Shown one piece after another: positions 6,602-14,406 of a stretch of 24,996 nucleotides of DNA. A program made the position numbers and the translations under genes. The notes under the pieces are model-generated. The model had not been told where the DNA came from. It ran no database searches and saw nothing but the letters and a program-made list of their open reading frames with translations. The stretch comes from Candidatus Latescibacterota bacterium (GTDB lineage: Bacteria > Latescibacterota > UBA2968 > UBA8231): NCBI GenBank assembly GCA_022826515.1, contig JAJDUT010000093.1:1-24996 (forward strand), in the 5' to 3' direction. Position 1 is the first letter of the stretch; the number at the start of each line of letters is the position of its first letter.

Positions 6602-7330
6602 ATGAAAGCCGTTCTCTTTGATCTGTATGAGACGCTGGTAACTGAATACAATCCAAATCGGCGTCGCGAGCAGCGTGGTGCTCGCTTGGGTCTCGCTGAG
6701 GACTATTTTGACCGCGAATGGGGGGCGCGGCACGACCAGCGGATGCGAGGAGAGTTCCCTGACTACCACTCGGTGGTTCGGGACATTTGCGAGGCGGCCA
6801 AGGTGAAACCCAACGAGCGCGTCATCGAAGAGTTGTATCAAGAGCGATTGGAGGAAAAGTCCTTCGGCTTTCGGCGACTAGATCCTGGAGTCGTCAGCAT
6901 GATCACCCAACTACGCGAGTTGGGATATCTGATCACGGTCGTGAGCAATACCACGCACGATGAGGTCGATTCCTGGAGTTCGTGCCAATTAGGCCAACTC
7001 ATCGACGACCCCATCTTTTCGTTTGCAGTTGGATCTATGAAGCCCGAACCGGCGATCTACTTGGAAGCACTCAGGCGACTCGGGTGCGTTGCTTCGGAGG
7101 CCGTTTTTGTCGGCGATGGCGGCAGTTCGGAGTTGGCCGGTGCTAGAAGGATTGGTCTCCAACCCATATGGGCGACTTGGTTCTTAGAGCGGTGGCCGAG
7201 CTGGCGAATGTCAGAAGTCGAGCCAGCAGCGGCGACCTGCAAGCGGTGCCGAGAGCCAAGCGACTTGGTTCGATTCATTCAAGAGATCGACTACATAGAA
7301 AGAGAGGATTCCAAGGATGACAAAGAGTAG
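6602..7330 (+). CDS. HAD-superfamily hydrolase
   Basis: A 242-residue haloacid dehalogenase-like protein. Motif I is VLFDLYETLV with the nucleophile D7. The second Asp of the phosphatase D-x-D is a Tyr (Y9), as in 2-haloacid dehalogenases. Motif II is S115 in VVSNTTHDE, motif III is K147 in GSMKPEP, and motif IV is D172 in VGDGGSSELAGA. An alpha-helical cap lies between residues 15 and 90. The C-terminus has an unusual C-K-R-C pair. The ATG at 6602 gives the canonical start. An in-frame TTG at 6590 is possible because GAGGA (6596-6600) is only one base from the ATG. The end overlaps the next gene by 14 bp, indicating one transcript. Phosphatase or dehalogenase activity cannot be separated by sequence alone. 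Confidence 0.85.
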   Translation: MKAVLFDLYETLVTEYNPNRRREQRGARLGLAEDYFDREWGARHDQRMRGEFPDYHSVVRDICEAAKVKPNERVIEELYQERLEEKSFGFRRLDPGVVSMITQLRELGYLITVVSNTTHDEVDSWSSCQLGQLIDDPIFSFAVGSMKPEPAIYLEALRRLGCVASEAVFVGDGGSSELAGARRIGLQPIWATWFLERWPSWRMSEVEPAAATCKRCREPSDLVRFIQEIDYIEREDSKDDKE

Positions 7331-8039
7331 TCTTAGCCTTTTGGCTTTGTTGTGCGGCCTGTTGTGGAGCGTCCACCCCTGCGATGCCCAGTCCGCAGAA
7401 AGACAGGTTCCACAGACTCTGGTGCGTACCATTGAGATGCAGTATCTGCTGTATTTGCCATCTGCTTATGGCAAAGGCGAAGAGCAATGGCCGTTGCTGT
7501 TGTTCTTGCACGGCGCGGGCGAGCGTGGAGACGACCTTGAGCTAGTGAAAGTCCACGGTCCACCGAAAATGATAGCGGAGGGGAGAGACTTTCCCTTCGT
7601 GGTCGTCTCGCCGCAGTGTCCAAAGGACGAGTGGTGGTCCATAGAAGCGCTGCATGACCTCATAAACGAGATCGTTGAGACCCATCGCATCGATACGGCT
7701 AGGATCTACGTGACCGGCCTGAGCATGGGGGGATATGCGACGTGGGGACTAGCCTGTACCTATCCCGAGCGGTTCGCGGCCGTCGTTCCCATCTGTGGTG
7801 GTGGGGATCCAGAAAAAGCGCCCTTAATGAAGGAAATCCCAACTTGGGTTTTCCACGGCGCGAAAGACGAGGCCGTGCCGTTGCAAAAATCACAGGAAAT
7901 GGTTGATGCGCTCAAGGCGGCCGGAAGAGATGTCCGCTTTACCGTGTACCCCGAAGGGGGCCACGTAGAGGCGTGGCAAAATGCATACGGCGATCCTGCC
8001 CTGTGGGAGTGGTTGGCAAAGCAGCGACAGGCCAAGTAA
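7317..8039 (+). CDS. Exported alpha/beta hydrolase (esterase/dienelactone hydrolase-like)
   Basis: A 240-residue protein with an N-terminal signal peptide (hydrophobic core LSLLALLCGLLWSV, likely cleavage near residue 24 in CDAQS), so it should act outside the cytoplasm. The catalytic triad is visible: S136 in GLSMGGYATW, D184 in HGAKDEAVP and H216 in EGGHVEAW. The oxyanion HG lies at 65-66 (LFLHGAGERGDD). The family is the phospholipase/carboxylesterase or LpqC-like esterase group, often linked to acyl or feruloyl ester removal from polysaccharides. GAGAGGA at 7302-7308, eight bases upstream, gives a strong ribosome-binding site. It overlaps the HAD gene by 14 bp. Its substrate may be an ester decoration on the carbohydrate handled by the same gene run (inference). 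Confidence 0.87.
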   Translation: MTKSSLSLLALLCGLLWSVHPCDAQSAERQVPQTLVRTIEMQYLLYLPSAYGKGEEQWPLLLFLHGAGERGDDLELVKVHGPPKMIAEGRDFPFVVVSPQCPKDEWWSIEALHDLINEIVETHRIDTARIYVTGLSMGGYATWGLACTYPERFAAVVPICGGGDPEKAPLMKEIPTWVFHGAKDEAVPLQKSQEMVDALKAAGRDVRFTVYPEGGHVEAWQNAYGDPALWEWLAKQRQAK

Positions 8040-8062
8040 AGACACTAAACCCCCGATTAGTA

Positions 8063-9001
8063 ATGCTGCCGAAATCCCCTCAAAACACTCACCCTGTCAC
8101 CTCGCGGACTCAGGTGCAACTGAAGGATATCAAGAAAAGATTCCCATTCCGAGTCCTTACGTCTCAGGATTGGGAACACTGGACTACTAAAGGTTATATC
8201 ATTATCAGACAAGCCGTGCTGACAGCGAATGTGAAACGCCTTGTCGAGCTCTTGTGGGAATTTGATGAGAAAGACCCGAATAATCCCACGACTTGGTACG
8301 CTCCACAACGGCGAGAACACAAAATGAAGGAACTCAACAATACCGGCATGCTGGAGATCTACAATCACCAGTATCTCTGGGATAATCGACAGGAACCACG
8401 TGTGTACGATGCTTTTGTCGATATCTGGGACCGGGAGGATCTCTGGGTCGCCATCGACCGCGCCAATCTCAAGCCTCCAGAACAGGTCCGCGGCAACTCA
8501 GACGGCTTCATTCATTGGGACGTGGATACATCGGTACGACCTCTACCGATCGGTGTGCAAGGCGTTTTAAGCCTACAGCAGCAGGATGGGGATGTCGGGG
8601 GATTCCAGTGCGTTCCAGGCCTGTTTGAAAAGTTCGAGGAATGGGTCGAGACCCAGCCTGCGGACCGCGATCCCATGCATCCCGATATAACCGGATTATC
8701 CGTCGTGAATATCGAGATGGAAGCGGGCGATTTGCTCATTTTTAATAGCCTGCTCGCCCATGGCGTGCGCCCTAATCACTCGAAGGACCGAATCCGCATG
8801 GCCCAGTATATTTCAATGCATCCAGCCGAAGAGGATAATGAAGTAGAGCGGCAGGAACGCATCCGTCTCTGGCGTGAACAGGACCATCCTCAGCGCGATG
8901 CTTTTCCTGGTGACCCGCGCGAATGGGAGAGGAAACATGCTGAGACCGCAACGCTCACCGAGCTTGGTGAGAAACTGCTCGGTTTGAAAAGCTGGCACTG
9001 A
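8063..9001 (+). CDS. Phytanoyl-CoA dioxygenase (PhyH) family protein
   Basis: A 312-residue Fe(II)/2-oxoglutarate dioxygenase. The iron-binding facial triad is H151 and D153 in FIHWDVD with distal H233 in LLAHGVRPNH. An Arg for 2-oxoglutarate lies ten or twelve residues on (R243/R245 in KDRIRMAQY). AGDLLIFNS marks the double-stranded beta-helix core. The substrate of bacterial PhyH proteins is usually unknown and need not be a phytanoyl-CoA. The frame stays open upstream to 7973, but that part overlaps the hydrolase and carries no family residues. The ATG at 8063, 23 bp after the hydrolase stop, is therefore preferred even though no strong Shine-Dalgarno sequence is present. Its stop lies one base from the stop of the convergent 664-residue gene. 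Confidence 0.86.
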   Translation: MLPKSPQNTHPVTSRTQVQLKDIKKRFPFRVLTSQDWEHWTTKGYIIIRQAVLTANVKRLVELLWEFDEKDPNNPTTWYAPQRREHKMKELNNTGMLEIYNHQYLWDNRQEPRVYDAFVDIWDREDLWVAIDRANLKPPEQVRGNSDGFIHWDVDTSVRPLPIGVQGVLSLQQQDGDVGGFQCVPGLFEKFEEWVETQPADRDPMHPDITGLSVVNIEMEAGDLLIFNSLLAHGVRPNHSKDRIRMAQYISMHPAEEDNEVERQERIRLWREQDHPQRDAFPGDPREWERKHAETATLTELGEKLLGLKSWH

Positions 9002-9002
9002 A

Positions 9003-10997
9003 TCAGGGCAATATGGCTTCTATTGTTACTTCGCCCTCGTCCCAAATCACCGTGCCCGCGCCCATCTCAGCTAGCTCGACCACATCGCCGGGCACCTCCA
9101 ATCTCAACGAAGTCATCTCGATGCCGCTATAGGCGGCAACATACCTTTTGCCCCCGGGGCAGGCACAGAGCCATATCGGGCCCTTGTCACAAGTGAGCGT
9201 GGCACCGCCGATGGAGACCTGTCCGGAAGCGCTCTGTCGGGCGTAGGGCGACTCGTGCATGGGCCAGTTTAGGGAGCCGTCCTGGGTCCAACGCCGCTTT
9301 AGCGACCACTCATACAGATCGACTTCGATGCCGAGTATGCGGTCGTCGCGCGCGTACTCCACGCGGAGCGTGCGCTCGCTACCCGCGGTATAGGTGGCGG
9401 GCGGGGCTGCCTCGTCAACGAGCGTACCGGACGCTACCTCGGCGGCAAAATCGGCACCGCTGGCGTAGGAAGTGCGCTCGGCCAGTTCGGCGTAGAAACC
9501 GCAGCGGGGCTGGCCTTGGTAAAAGGAGCCGGGTTTGGCCATTTCCCAAAACGTCTTGGCCGGTCCCGTATAGTTGTACATCTCCAGAGCCAGATGACCG
9601 TCTAGTTCGACCAGGCGGATGGGGGCACCGCCGCCCAGATCGGTCAGTTCGAGCGGCTGGACGGCCGTCCACAGGGCACCGCTGCCGACGACGACGACCT
9701 CGCCTGGGGGCACTGCCGCCGGTAGAGAATCTACTTTGTGCAGGCCGATCCAGATCTCATCGACCTGCGCGATCTCGGTCCACACGAGCACGGCTTTGGC
9801 GCTGGTGCGCCGCGTCCAGGCGTTTAGGCCGCGCGGGGCGTAGAGGCCGATGGCGCGACCCCGCTCATGCACGCCGTAGAAGTGGCCCTCTTCGGGAACG
9901 ACCTGTCCGGGCGCACGCGACGGCGTCGTCTGGAAGCTGAGCCACTGGTCGTCGAGTATATAACGCGAAAAGAGCACGCCGCAGCGGTCGCCATCCGGGC
10001 GCTGGTACTGCGCGTGAAATACGCTGGACTGCAGGGCGATAAAGATGACTTCCTGGGTCTTCAGTTCGCAGGAGGCCACGCCTAGCGAGAACGAGGGACT
10101 GTGATAGGTGCTCAACGCCACAGGCTCTTCGCCGTGGGCTGTTTCGTCTATTTGCTGCGGCACGTTGGGGCGCTGCAGCAAGTCGCCGATCCAGGTGGGT
10201 ACCTGCCCGCCATCCAACCACGCGCGCACGTCATCGGCGTTAAAGGCGTTGGCGTTAAAGACGGCATGGCTATAGGCGCGGCTGAACGGGCCAGCCCAGC
10301 AGCCGATGCCGGGGTGTACGTGTAACGCCGCGGAAAGGCCAAGGCGAGCGAGCACGGTGCGGGCGCGGATGCGGGTGTGTTCGTCCTCGGTCAGTTCGGC
10401 TAGGCGGCCCAGCACGCGCACGGCGACAGAGGCGTAGTTGGGGCTATTGTACTCGGCCGGCAGGCCGTAGGTATCTACGTGCGCCATCCAGCGCACCAGT
10501 TTTTCCCGACCGCGCTGGCCGATGGTATTATCGCCCAACAACTGGCCGCCAAGGCAGGAGTTGGTGATGTCCTTGAGGACGATGTTGGTATAGGCCAAGG
10601 CCACGTCAATGCGCGCGATTTCCTCCAAGCCCAGTGCGACGGCGCGGCGCATAGCCGCGACCAAGTCCGGGGGCAGGGCGTCTGATGCTTTGCACAGCAC
10701 GGGAACGCAGTAAAAGAGCACGAACTGCACGGCATTGAGATCTTCTACTACTTCATCTTCCAGCTCCCAGCGAAAATTGCCTCGGTGCGGGTCTGTCTCC
10801 CGCACTTCTTGGCAGGTTAGCACGGCGCGAAAGATGGCGGCGGCTTCAGCGATGTCGGAGGGTGCACCGCTGGCCATTAGCTCTGAGGCCAGTTGCGCCG
10901 AGGGTATGGTGGAGTGAAAGATGCGCCCGCGCACCTGATGGGTTATCATGTGTGCTTGGGCGTCGTAATTTTCGGGCAGGACCGGCGGTGATGGCAA
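9003..10997 (-). CDS. Uncharacterised 664-residue protein, possible polysaccharide-lyase-like fold
   Basis: The family is not recognised. The N-terminal half (about residues 30-250) is mostly amphipathic helices. The C-terminal half (about 290-664) is beta-rich, with alternating hydrophobic strands. This is the architecture of alpha/alpha-toroid plus beta-sandwich enzymes such as heparinases and chondroitin lyases. Conserved-looking polar clusters occur at the toroid end: N138 in YTNIVLKD, E182-Y186 region in AEYNSPNY, H226 and H228 in LHVHPGIG, and R240 and Y242 in GPFSRAYSH. An Asn/His/Tyr/Arg quartet is typical of lyase active sites. No signal peptide is visible. The start is TTG at 10997, backed by GAGGA seven bases upstream (11005-11009 on the plus strand). 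It diverges from the ALDH-sulfatase-AKR operon, which supports a carbohydrate role by context only. Confidence 0.75.
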   Translation of the reverse strand: MPSPPVLPENYDAQAHMITHQVRGRIFHSTIPSAQLASELMASGAPSDIAEAAAIFRAVLTCQEVRETDPHRGNFRWELEDEVVEDLNAVQFVLFYCVPVLCKASDALPPDLVAAMRRAVALGLEEIARIDVALAYTNIVLKDITNSCLGGQLLGDNTIGQRGREKLVRWMAHVDTYGLPAEYNSPNYASVAVRVLGRLAELTEDEHTRIRARTVLARLGLSAALHVHPGIGCWAGPFSRAYSHAVFNANAFNADDVRAWLDGGQVPTWIGDLLQRPNVPQQIDETAHGEEPVALSTYHSPSFSLGVASCELKTQEVIFIALQSSVFHAQYQRPDGDRCGVLFSRYILDDQWLSFQTTPSRAPGQVVPEEGHFYGVHERGRAIGLYAPRGLNAWTRRTSAKAVLVWTEIAQVDEIWIGLHKVDSLPAAVPPGEVVVVGSGALWTAVQPLELTDLGGGAPIRLVELDGHLALEMYNYTGPAKTFWEMAKPGSFYQGQPRCGFYAELAERTSYASGADFAAEVASGTLVDEAAPPATYTAGSERTLRVEYARDDRILGIEVDLYEWSLKRRWTQDGSLNWPMHESPYARQSASGQVSIGGATLTCDKGPIWLCACPGGKRYVAAYSGIEMTSLRLEVPGDVVELAEMGAGTVIWDEGEVTIEAILP

Positions 10998-11041
10998 GGT
11001 GGATTCCTCGATGAAATTGTGAGAATGGAAAGGAAGATGAA

Positions 11042-12430
11042 GTGAATGTCAAAAAAAGCGATTTGCTGATTGGGGGACAAATGTGTTCCCCTGCATCTGG
11101 ACAGTACTATCCTCTGTATAGCCCCGTAGATGGCACATTAGTCGCCGAAGTCGCCGATGCCAGTCGGGCCGACGTGGAGCGGGCCGCGGCTGCTGCGCGC
11201 GAAGCATTTTATGCCGAGTGGAAGTTCTGCGGCATTGAGCGCAAGCGCGCTTTATTTGCCAAACTGAAAGAGGTGCTCTCTGCCATGGCCGACGAACTGG
11301 CGGCCGCCAAGGTCCAGCCCCAAGGAGGGCCGGGCATCCCGCCGCTGGTAGAGCGCGTCATCGATTACTACGTGAGTAAACTAGACGACGGGGCGGGCAC
11401 ACTTATCGAGCACGGCGACCAAGGCACTAATTATGTATATAGGGAACCGCTAGGCGTCGTTGCTATCTTTGCCCCTTTCAACGGGCCGATGCTGGCTTCT
11501 CTTTTATCGGCCGTGCCAGCCCTCGTAGCTGGCAATACGGTCGTGCTTAAAGCGCCCGATCAGGAAGCACCACAGGCGCTCAAGACCATGCAGGCATTCC
11601 ACGAAGCCGGTTTCCCCGCTGGAGTGGTCAACGCGCTCAGCGGCAAGGGGCCTGAGGTCGGTCAGGCGCTCGTCGCGCACCCAGGTACGCGGCTGATCAG
11701 TTTTACCGGCAGCACGGCAACGGGCAAAAAGATCATGGCCGCGGCCGCCGAAGACCTCAAGCGAGTGCAGCTAAATCTAGGCAACAAAACAGCGCAGATC
11801 GTCTTGCCCGACGCCGACCTCGAAGCAGCGGCGACAGCGACCGTGGGATCGGCTTTCCCCGGGCAGGCGTGCTCGGCCATAAGTCGAGTTTTGCTGCACG
11901 AATCGCTGCGCGACGAATTTATCGCTCTGCTAAAAGAAAAGGCGCAGGCCGCAGGGCCCAGCATGTTGATCGACCAAGCGGCGGTAGAGCGCGTGGAGCG
12001 CTACGTCGAGATGGGCAAAGCACAGGGAGATCTGCTGTTTGGTGGTGCACGTCCGCCGGGAGAAGAGTACGCCAAGGGTTGCTATTTTGAGCCTACAGCT
12101 TTTGCCTTTGCAGATCAGTCCAACCCAGTTTGCCGCGACGAAATTTTCGGCCCGGTTGTATCCGTGCTGACGTTTGCCAGCGACGACGAGGCGCTGGCGT
12201 TGGCCAACGATACGGACTACGGACTGCTCGTTTCGCTCTGGACGCAAAATTCTGAGCGGCAACGCTATTTTGTCCGGCGCTTGGAAGTGGGGATTGTCGC
12301 CATTAATAGCGCCAGTATGCTGAGCCATCGCACACCCTGGGGTGGTTTTAAGCAGAGCGGCATTGGCCGGCGCTACGGCGAGATGGGTCTGGAGCCTTTT
12401 TTTGAATACAAAACAGTGTGGATCTCTTGA
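11042..12430 (+). CDS. Aldehyde dehydrogenase family protein lacking the general-base Glu
   Basis: A 462-residue NAD(P)-dependent aldehyde dehydrogenase. N147 (APFNGP) and K170 (VVLKAPD) match the consensus Asn and the cofactor Lys. FTGSTATGKK (221-230) is the Rossmann glycine motif, C277 in GQACSAISR is the catalytic cysteine, and E367 in RDEIFGPV contacts the nicotinamide ribose. The usual L-E-L-G-G-K motif reads L-N-L-G-N-K, so N245 replaces the general-base Glu (Glu268 in the usual numbering). Two segments are shorter than typical (near residues 90-100 and 300-312). The GTG start at 11042 follows AGGAAG at 11031 with seven-base spacing; a nearby ATG (11037) meets a stop at once. It leads an operon with a sulfatase (12-bp gap) and an aldo/keto reductase. 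A likely role is oxidation of a sugar-derived aldehyde. Confidence 0.87.
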   Translation: MNVKKSDLLIGGQMCSPASGQYYPLYSPVDGTLVAEVADASRADVERAAAAAREAFYAEWKFCGIERKRALFAKLKEVLSAMADELAAAKVQPQGGPGIPPLVERVIDYYVSKLDDGAGTLIEHGDQGTNYVYREPLGVVAIFAPFNGPMLASLLSAVPALVAGNTVVLKAPDQEAPQALKTMQAFHEAGFPAGVVNALSGKGPEVGQALVAHPGTRLISFTGSTATGKKIMAAAAEDLKRVQLNLGNKTAQIVLPDADLEAAATATVGSAFPGQACSAISRVLLHESLRDEFIALLKEKAQAAGPSMLIDQAAVERVERYVEMGKAQGDLLFGGARPPGEEYAKGCYFEPTAFAFADQSNPVCRDEIFGPVVSVLTFASDDEALALANDTDYGLLVSLWTQNSERQRYFVRRLEVGIVAINSASMLSHRTPWGGFKQSGIGRRYGEMGLEPFFEYKTVWIS

Positions 12431-12442
12431 AGAGGAATTGAT

Positions 12443-14389
12443 TTGGCGGAACGACCGAATTTTGTCTGGATAAATACACACGATGTGAGTGCGAGGAACT
12501 TAGGGTGTTATGGCGATGATTACGCCACAACCCCTCATCTCGATACGCTGGCTGAAGAAGGCGTTCGCTATGCGAATGCTTTCGCCTGTGGGCCTATTTG
12601 TTCACCCGCGCGCACGAGTATTTTTACCGGAATGCATCAAACGACGGTGGGTACGCATCATCATCGAAGTTTTGCCAGACGCCCTGACTTTGTGCAAATG
12701 TTGCCGCATTACCTGATGGCAGCAGGGTATAATTGCTCGGCGATCAATACTGATTTAAACACCGACATTGACCCTGACGAATGGGCGGCGTATCAGAGTA
12801 ATGATGCGCTTTTGGCACAAGCGGATGAGAAGCCTTTTTTTGCCATCTATAGTTTTGGTGAGTCCCACGCCAGTGTATTTAAGCTAACGCCAGAGCAAGC
12901 GCGAAAACAGCGATCGAGCTTGTTGACGGATGAAGAATTGCACGATCCTGCCAAAGCACCACTTCCTGTCTTTATGCCTGATACACCGCTTGCGCGAGAA
13001 CGCACCGCTCTTTTTTACGATGGCTTGATGCAGGTTGATCGGCACGTGGGTGAAGTGCTAGAAAATTTGGTATCCGCGGGTGTGCTGGACAATACGATTG
13101 TTTTCTTTTGGTCTGATCACGGCACAGGTTTTCCAAGGGGCAAGACGCACGTTTATGACGATGGTTTGCGGGTGCCGTTGATTATTCGCTTTCCCGAGAA
13201 ATACCAATATCTGGCGTCAGGACCGCGGGGAACGGTGGTGGATGATCTAGTGATGACGATGGATATGGGCGCGTCTGTTTTGAGCATGATGAAGGTACAG
13301 ATTCCCAAACACTTTCAAGGACGAGCCTTTCTGGGTAACCAAAAAGAACCGCATCGCGATTATGTTTGTGGGGCGCGGGATCGCCTCGACAATTGCAATG
13401 AGATGATTCGCACGATTCGGAACGAGAGATACCGCTACATTCGCAACTTTTTGCCTCACCGTCCCTATGCTTCGTTTTGGCCAGATGGTGGTTTTTTTGC
13501 GACGCCTCCTGAAAAGGGAACACCTGAGCATGATTTCTGGGATACGTCCTGTTTGCCCGGAGAGCAGAAAGTACACGATCCCGATGGTGTGTTTTTGCTG
13601 CCGATTCCCGAGGCGTATTCTGAATATTTGACCTGGCAGGCGAAGAAACCATTTGAAGAACTGTATGACGTTGAAAATGACCCGGAAGAAATTGCCAATC
13701 TAACTGATGATCCCGAATACAGCGATCTCAAAGATCAGATGCGAGCGCAGTTGTTTGCGTGGATGATTGAGACGCGAGATCTGGGGTTAATTGATGAAAC
13801 TGAGATGATCGTGCGAGCGACTGAGTATGATGGTGTGAATTATGAAGTGGGCGCACATTGCGAACACTATGCGCATATTCTGGAGACAGCCGATTTTCCG
13901 CGATTAGGTGAAGCGGGCAGAGCTAAGTTAATAGACCGACTTGATGATCCCGATAGTGCTGTGCGTTATTGGGCGATTACCGGGTTGATGTCGTATGAGC
14001 TGGAGGATACGGTGCTGCAAAAGATCGGCCCACTTGTTCGGGATGAATCGCTCAGTGTGAGTCTGGCGGCGGCGGACTTGCTTTGTCAAAACAACCGTCC
14101 AGCAGGCGCGATGCCGGCATTGGAACGCGCGTTGCAAAGTGATCTGCTTTGGGTGCGGTTTCGCGCGGGTGCAAATTTGTCTTTTTATCGCAGAGAGGTC
14201 CTAGCGCAGATGAAGGCGTTGATCCCCACTTTGCAAGCTGCGCTGGATAACCCGGTTTGTTACGGCCCTTTTGAACCCGATTGGGATACGTTGATTCCGC
14301 CTGTTCAGACCATGTATCGCGCGCAAAAAAATACGATCGTCGGCGAGTGGGTTTTGCAACGCGTGATAAAGCGCATTGAACTGGCGTAA
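12443..14389 (+). CDS. Type I (formylglycine) sulfatase with C-terminal HEAT-like repeats
   Basis: A 648-residue sulfatase. The sulfatase signature C-S-P-A-R at 53-57 (within GPICSPARTSIFTG) provides Cys53, which would be oxidised to formylglycine. Other active-site parts are H13 D14 near the N-terminus, D225 and H226 in WSDHGTG, and K234 in RGKTHVYDD. The enzyme domain ends around residue 430. From about 490 to 600 come repeated helical segments such as DDPDSAVRYWAITGL and SDLLWVRFRAGANL, which look like HEAT/armadillo repeats and may bind partner or substrate. No signal peptide is seen. The start is TTG at 12443, supported by AGAGGAA (12431-12437). It is visibly more AT-rich than the flanking genes. 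It lies between the ALDH and the aldo/keto reductase, suggesting desulfation of a sugar that is then oxidised. Confidence 0.9.
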   Translation: MAERPNFVWINTHDVSARNLGCYGDDYATTPHLDTLAEEGVRYANAFACGPICSPARTSIFTGMHQTTVGTHHHRSFARRPDFVQMLPHYLMAAGYNCSAINTDLNTDIDPDEWAAYQSNDALLAQADEKPFFAIYSFGESHASVFKLTPEQARKQRSSLLTDEELHDPAKAPLPVFMPDTPLARERTALFYDGLMQVDRHVGEVLENLVSAGVLDNTIVFFWSDHGTGFPRGKTHVYDDGLRVPLIIRFPEKYQYLASGPRGTVVDDLVMTMDMGASVLSMMKVQIPKHFQGRAFLGNQKEPHRDYVCGARDRLDNCNEMIRTIRNERYRYIRNFLPHRPYASFWPDGGFFATPPEKGTPEHDFWDTSCLPGEQKVHDPDGVFLLPIPEAYSEYLTWQAKKPFEELYDVENDPEEIANLTDDPEYSDLKDQMRAQLFAWMIETRDLGLIDETEMIVRATEYDGVNYEVGAHCEHYAHILETADFPRLGEAGRAKLIDRLDDPDSAVRYWAITGLMSYELEDTVLQKIGPLVRDESLSVSLAAADLLCQNNRPAGAMPALERALQSDLLWVRFRAGANLSFYRREVLAQMKALIPTLQAALDNPVCYGPFEPDWDTLIPPVQTMYRAQKNTIVGEWVLQRVIKRIELA

Positions 14390-14406
14390 TTAGAGGAGTC
14401 TTGCGA

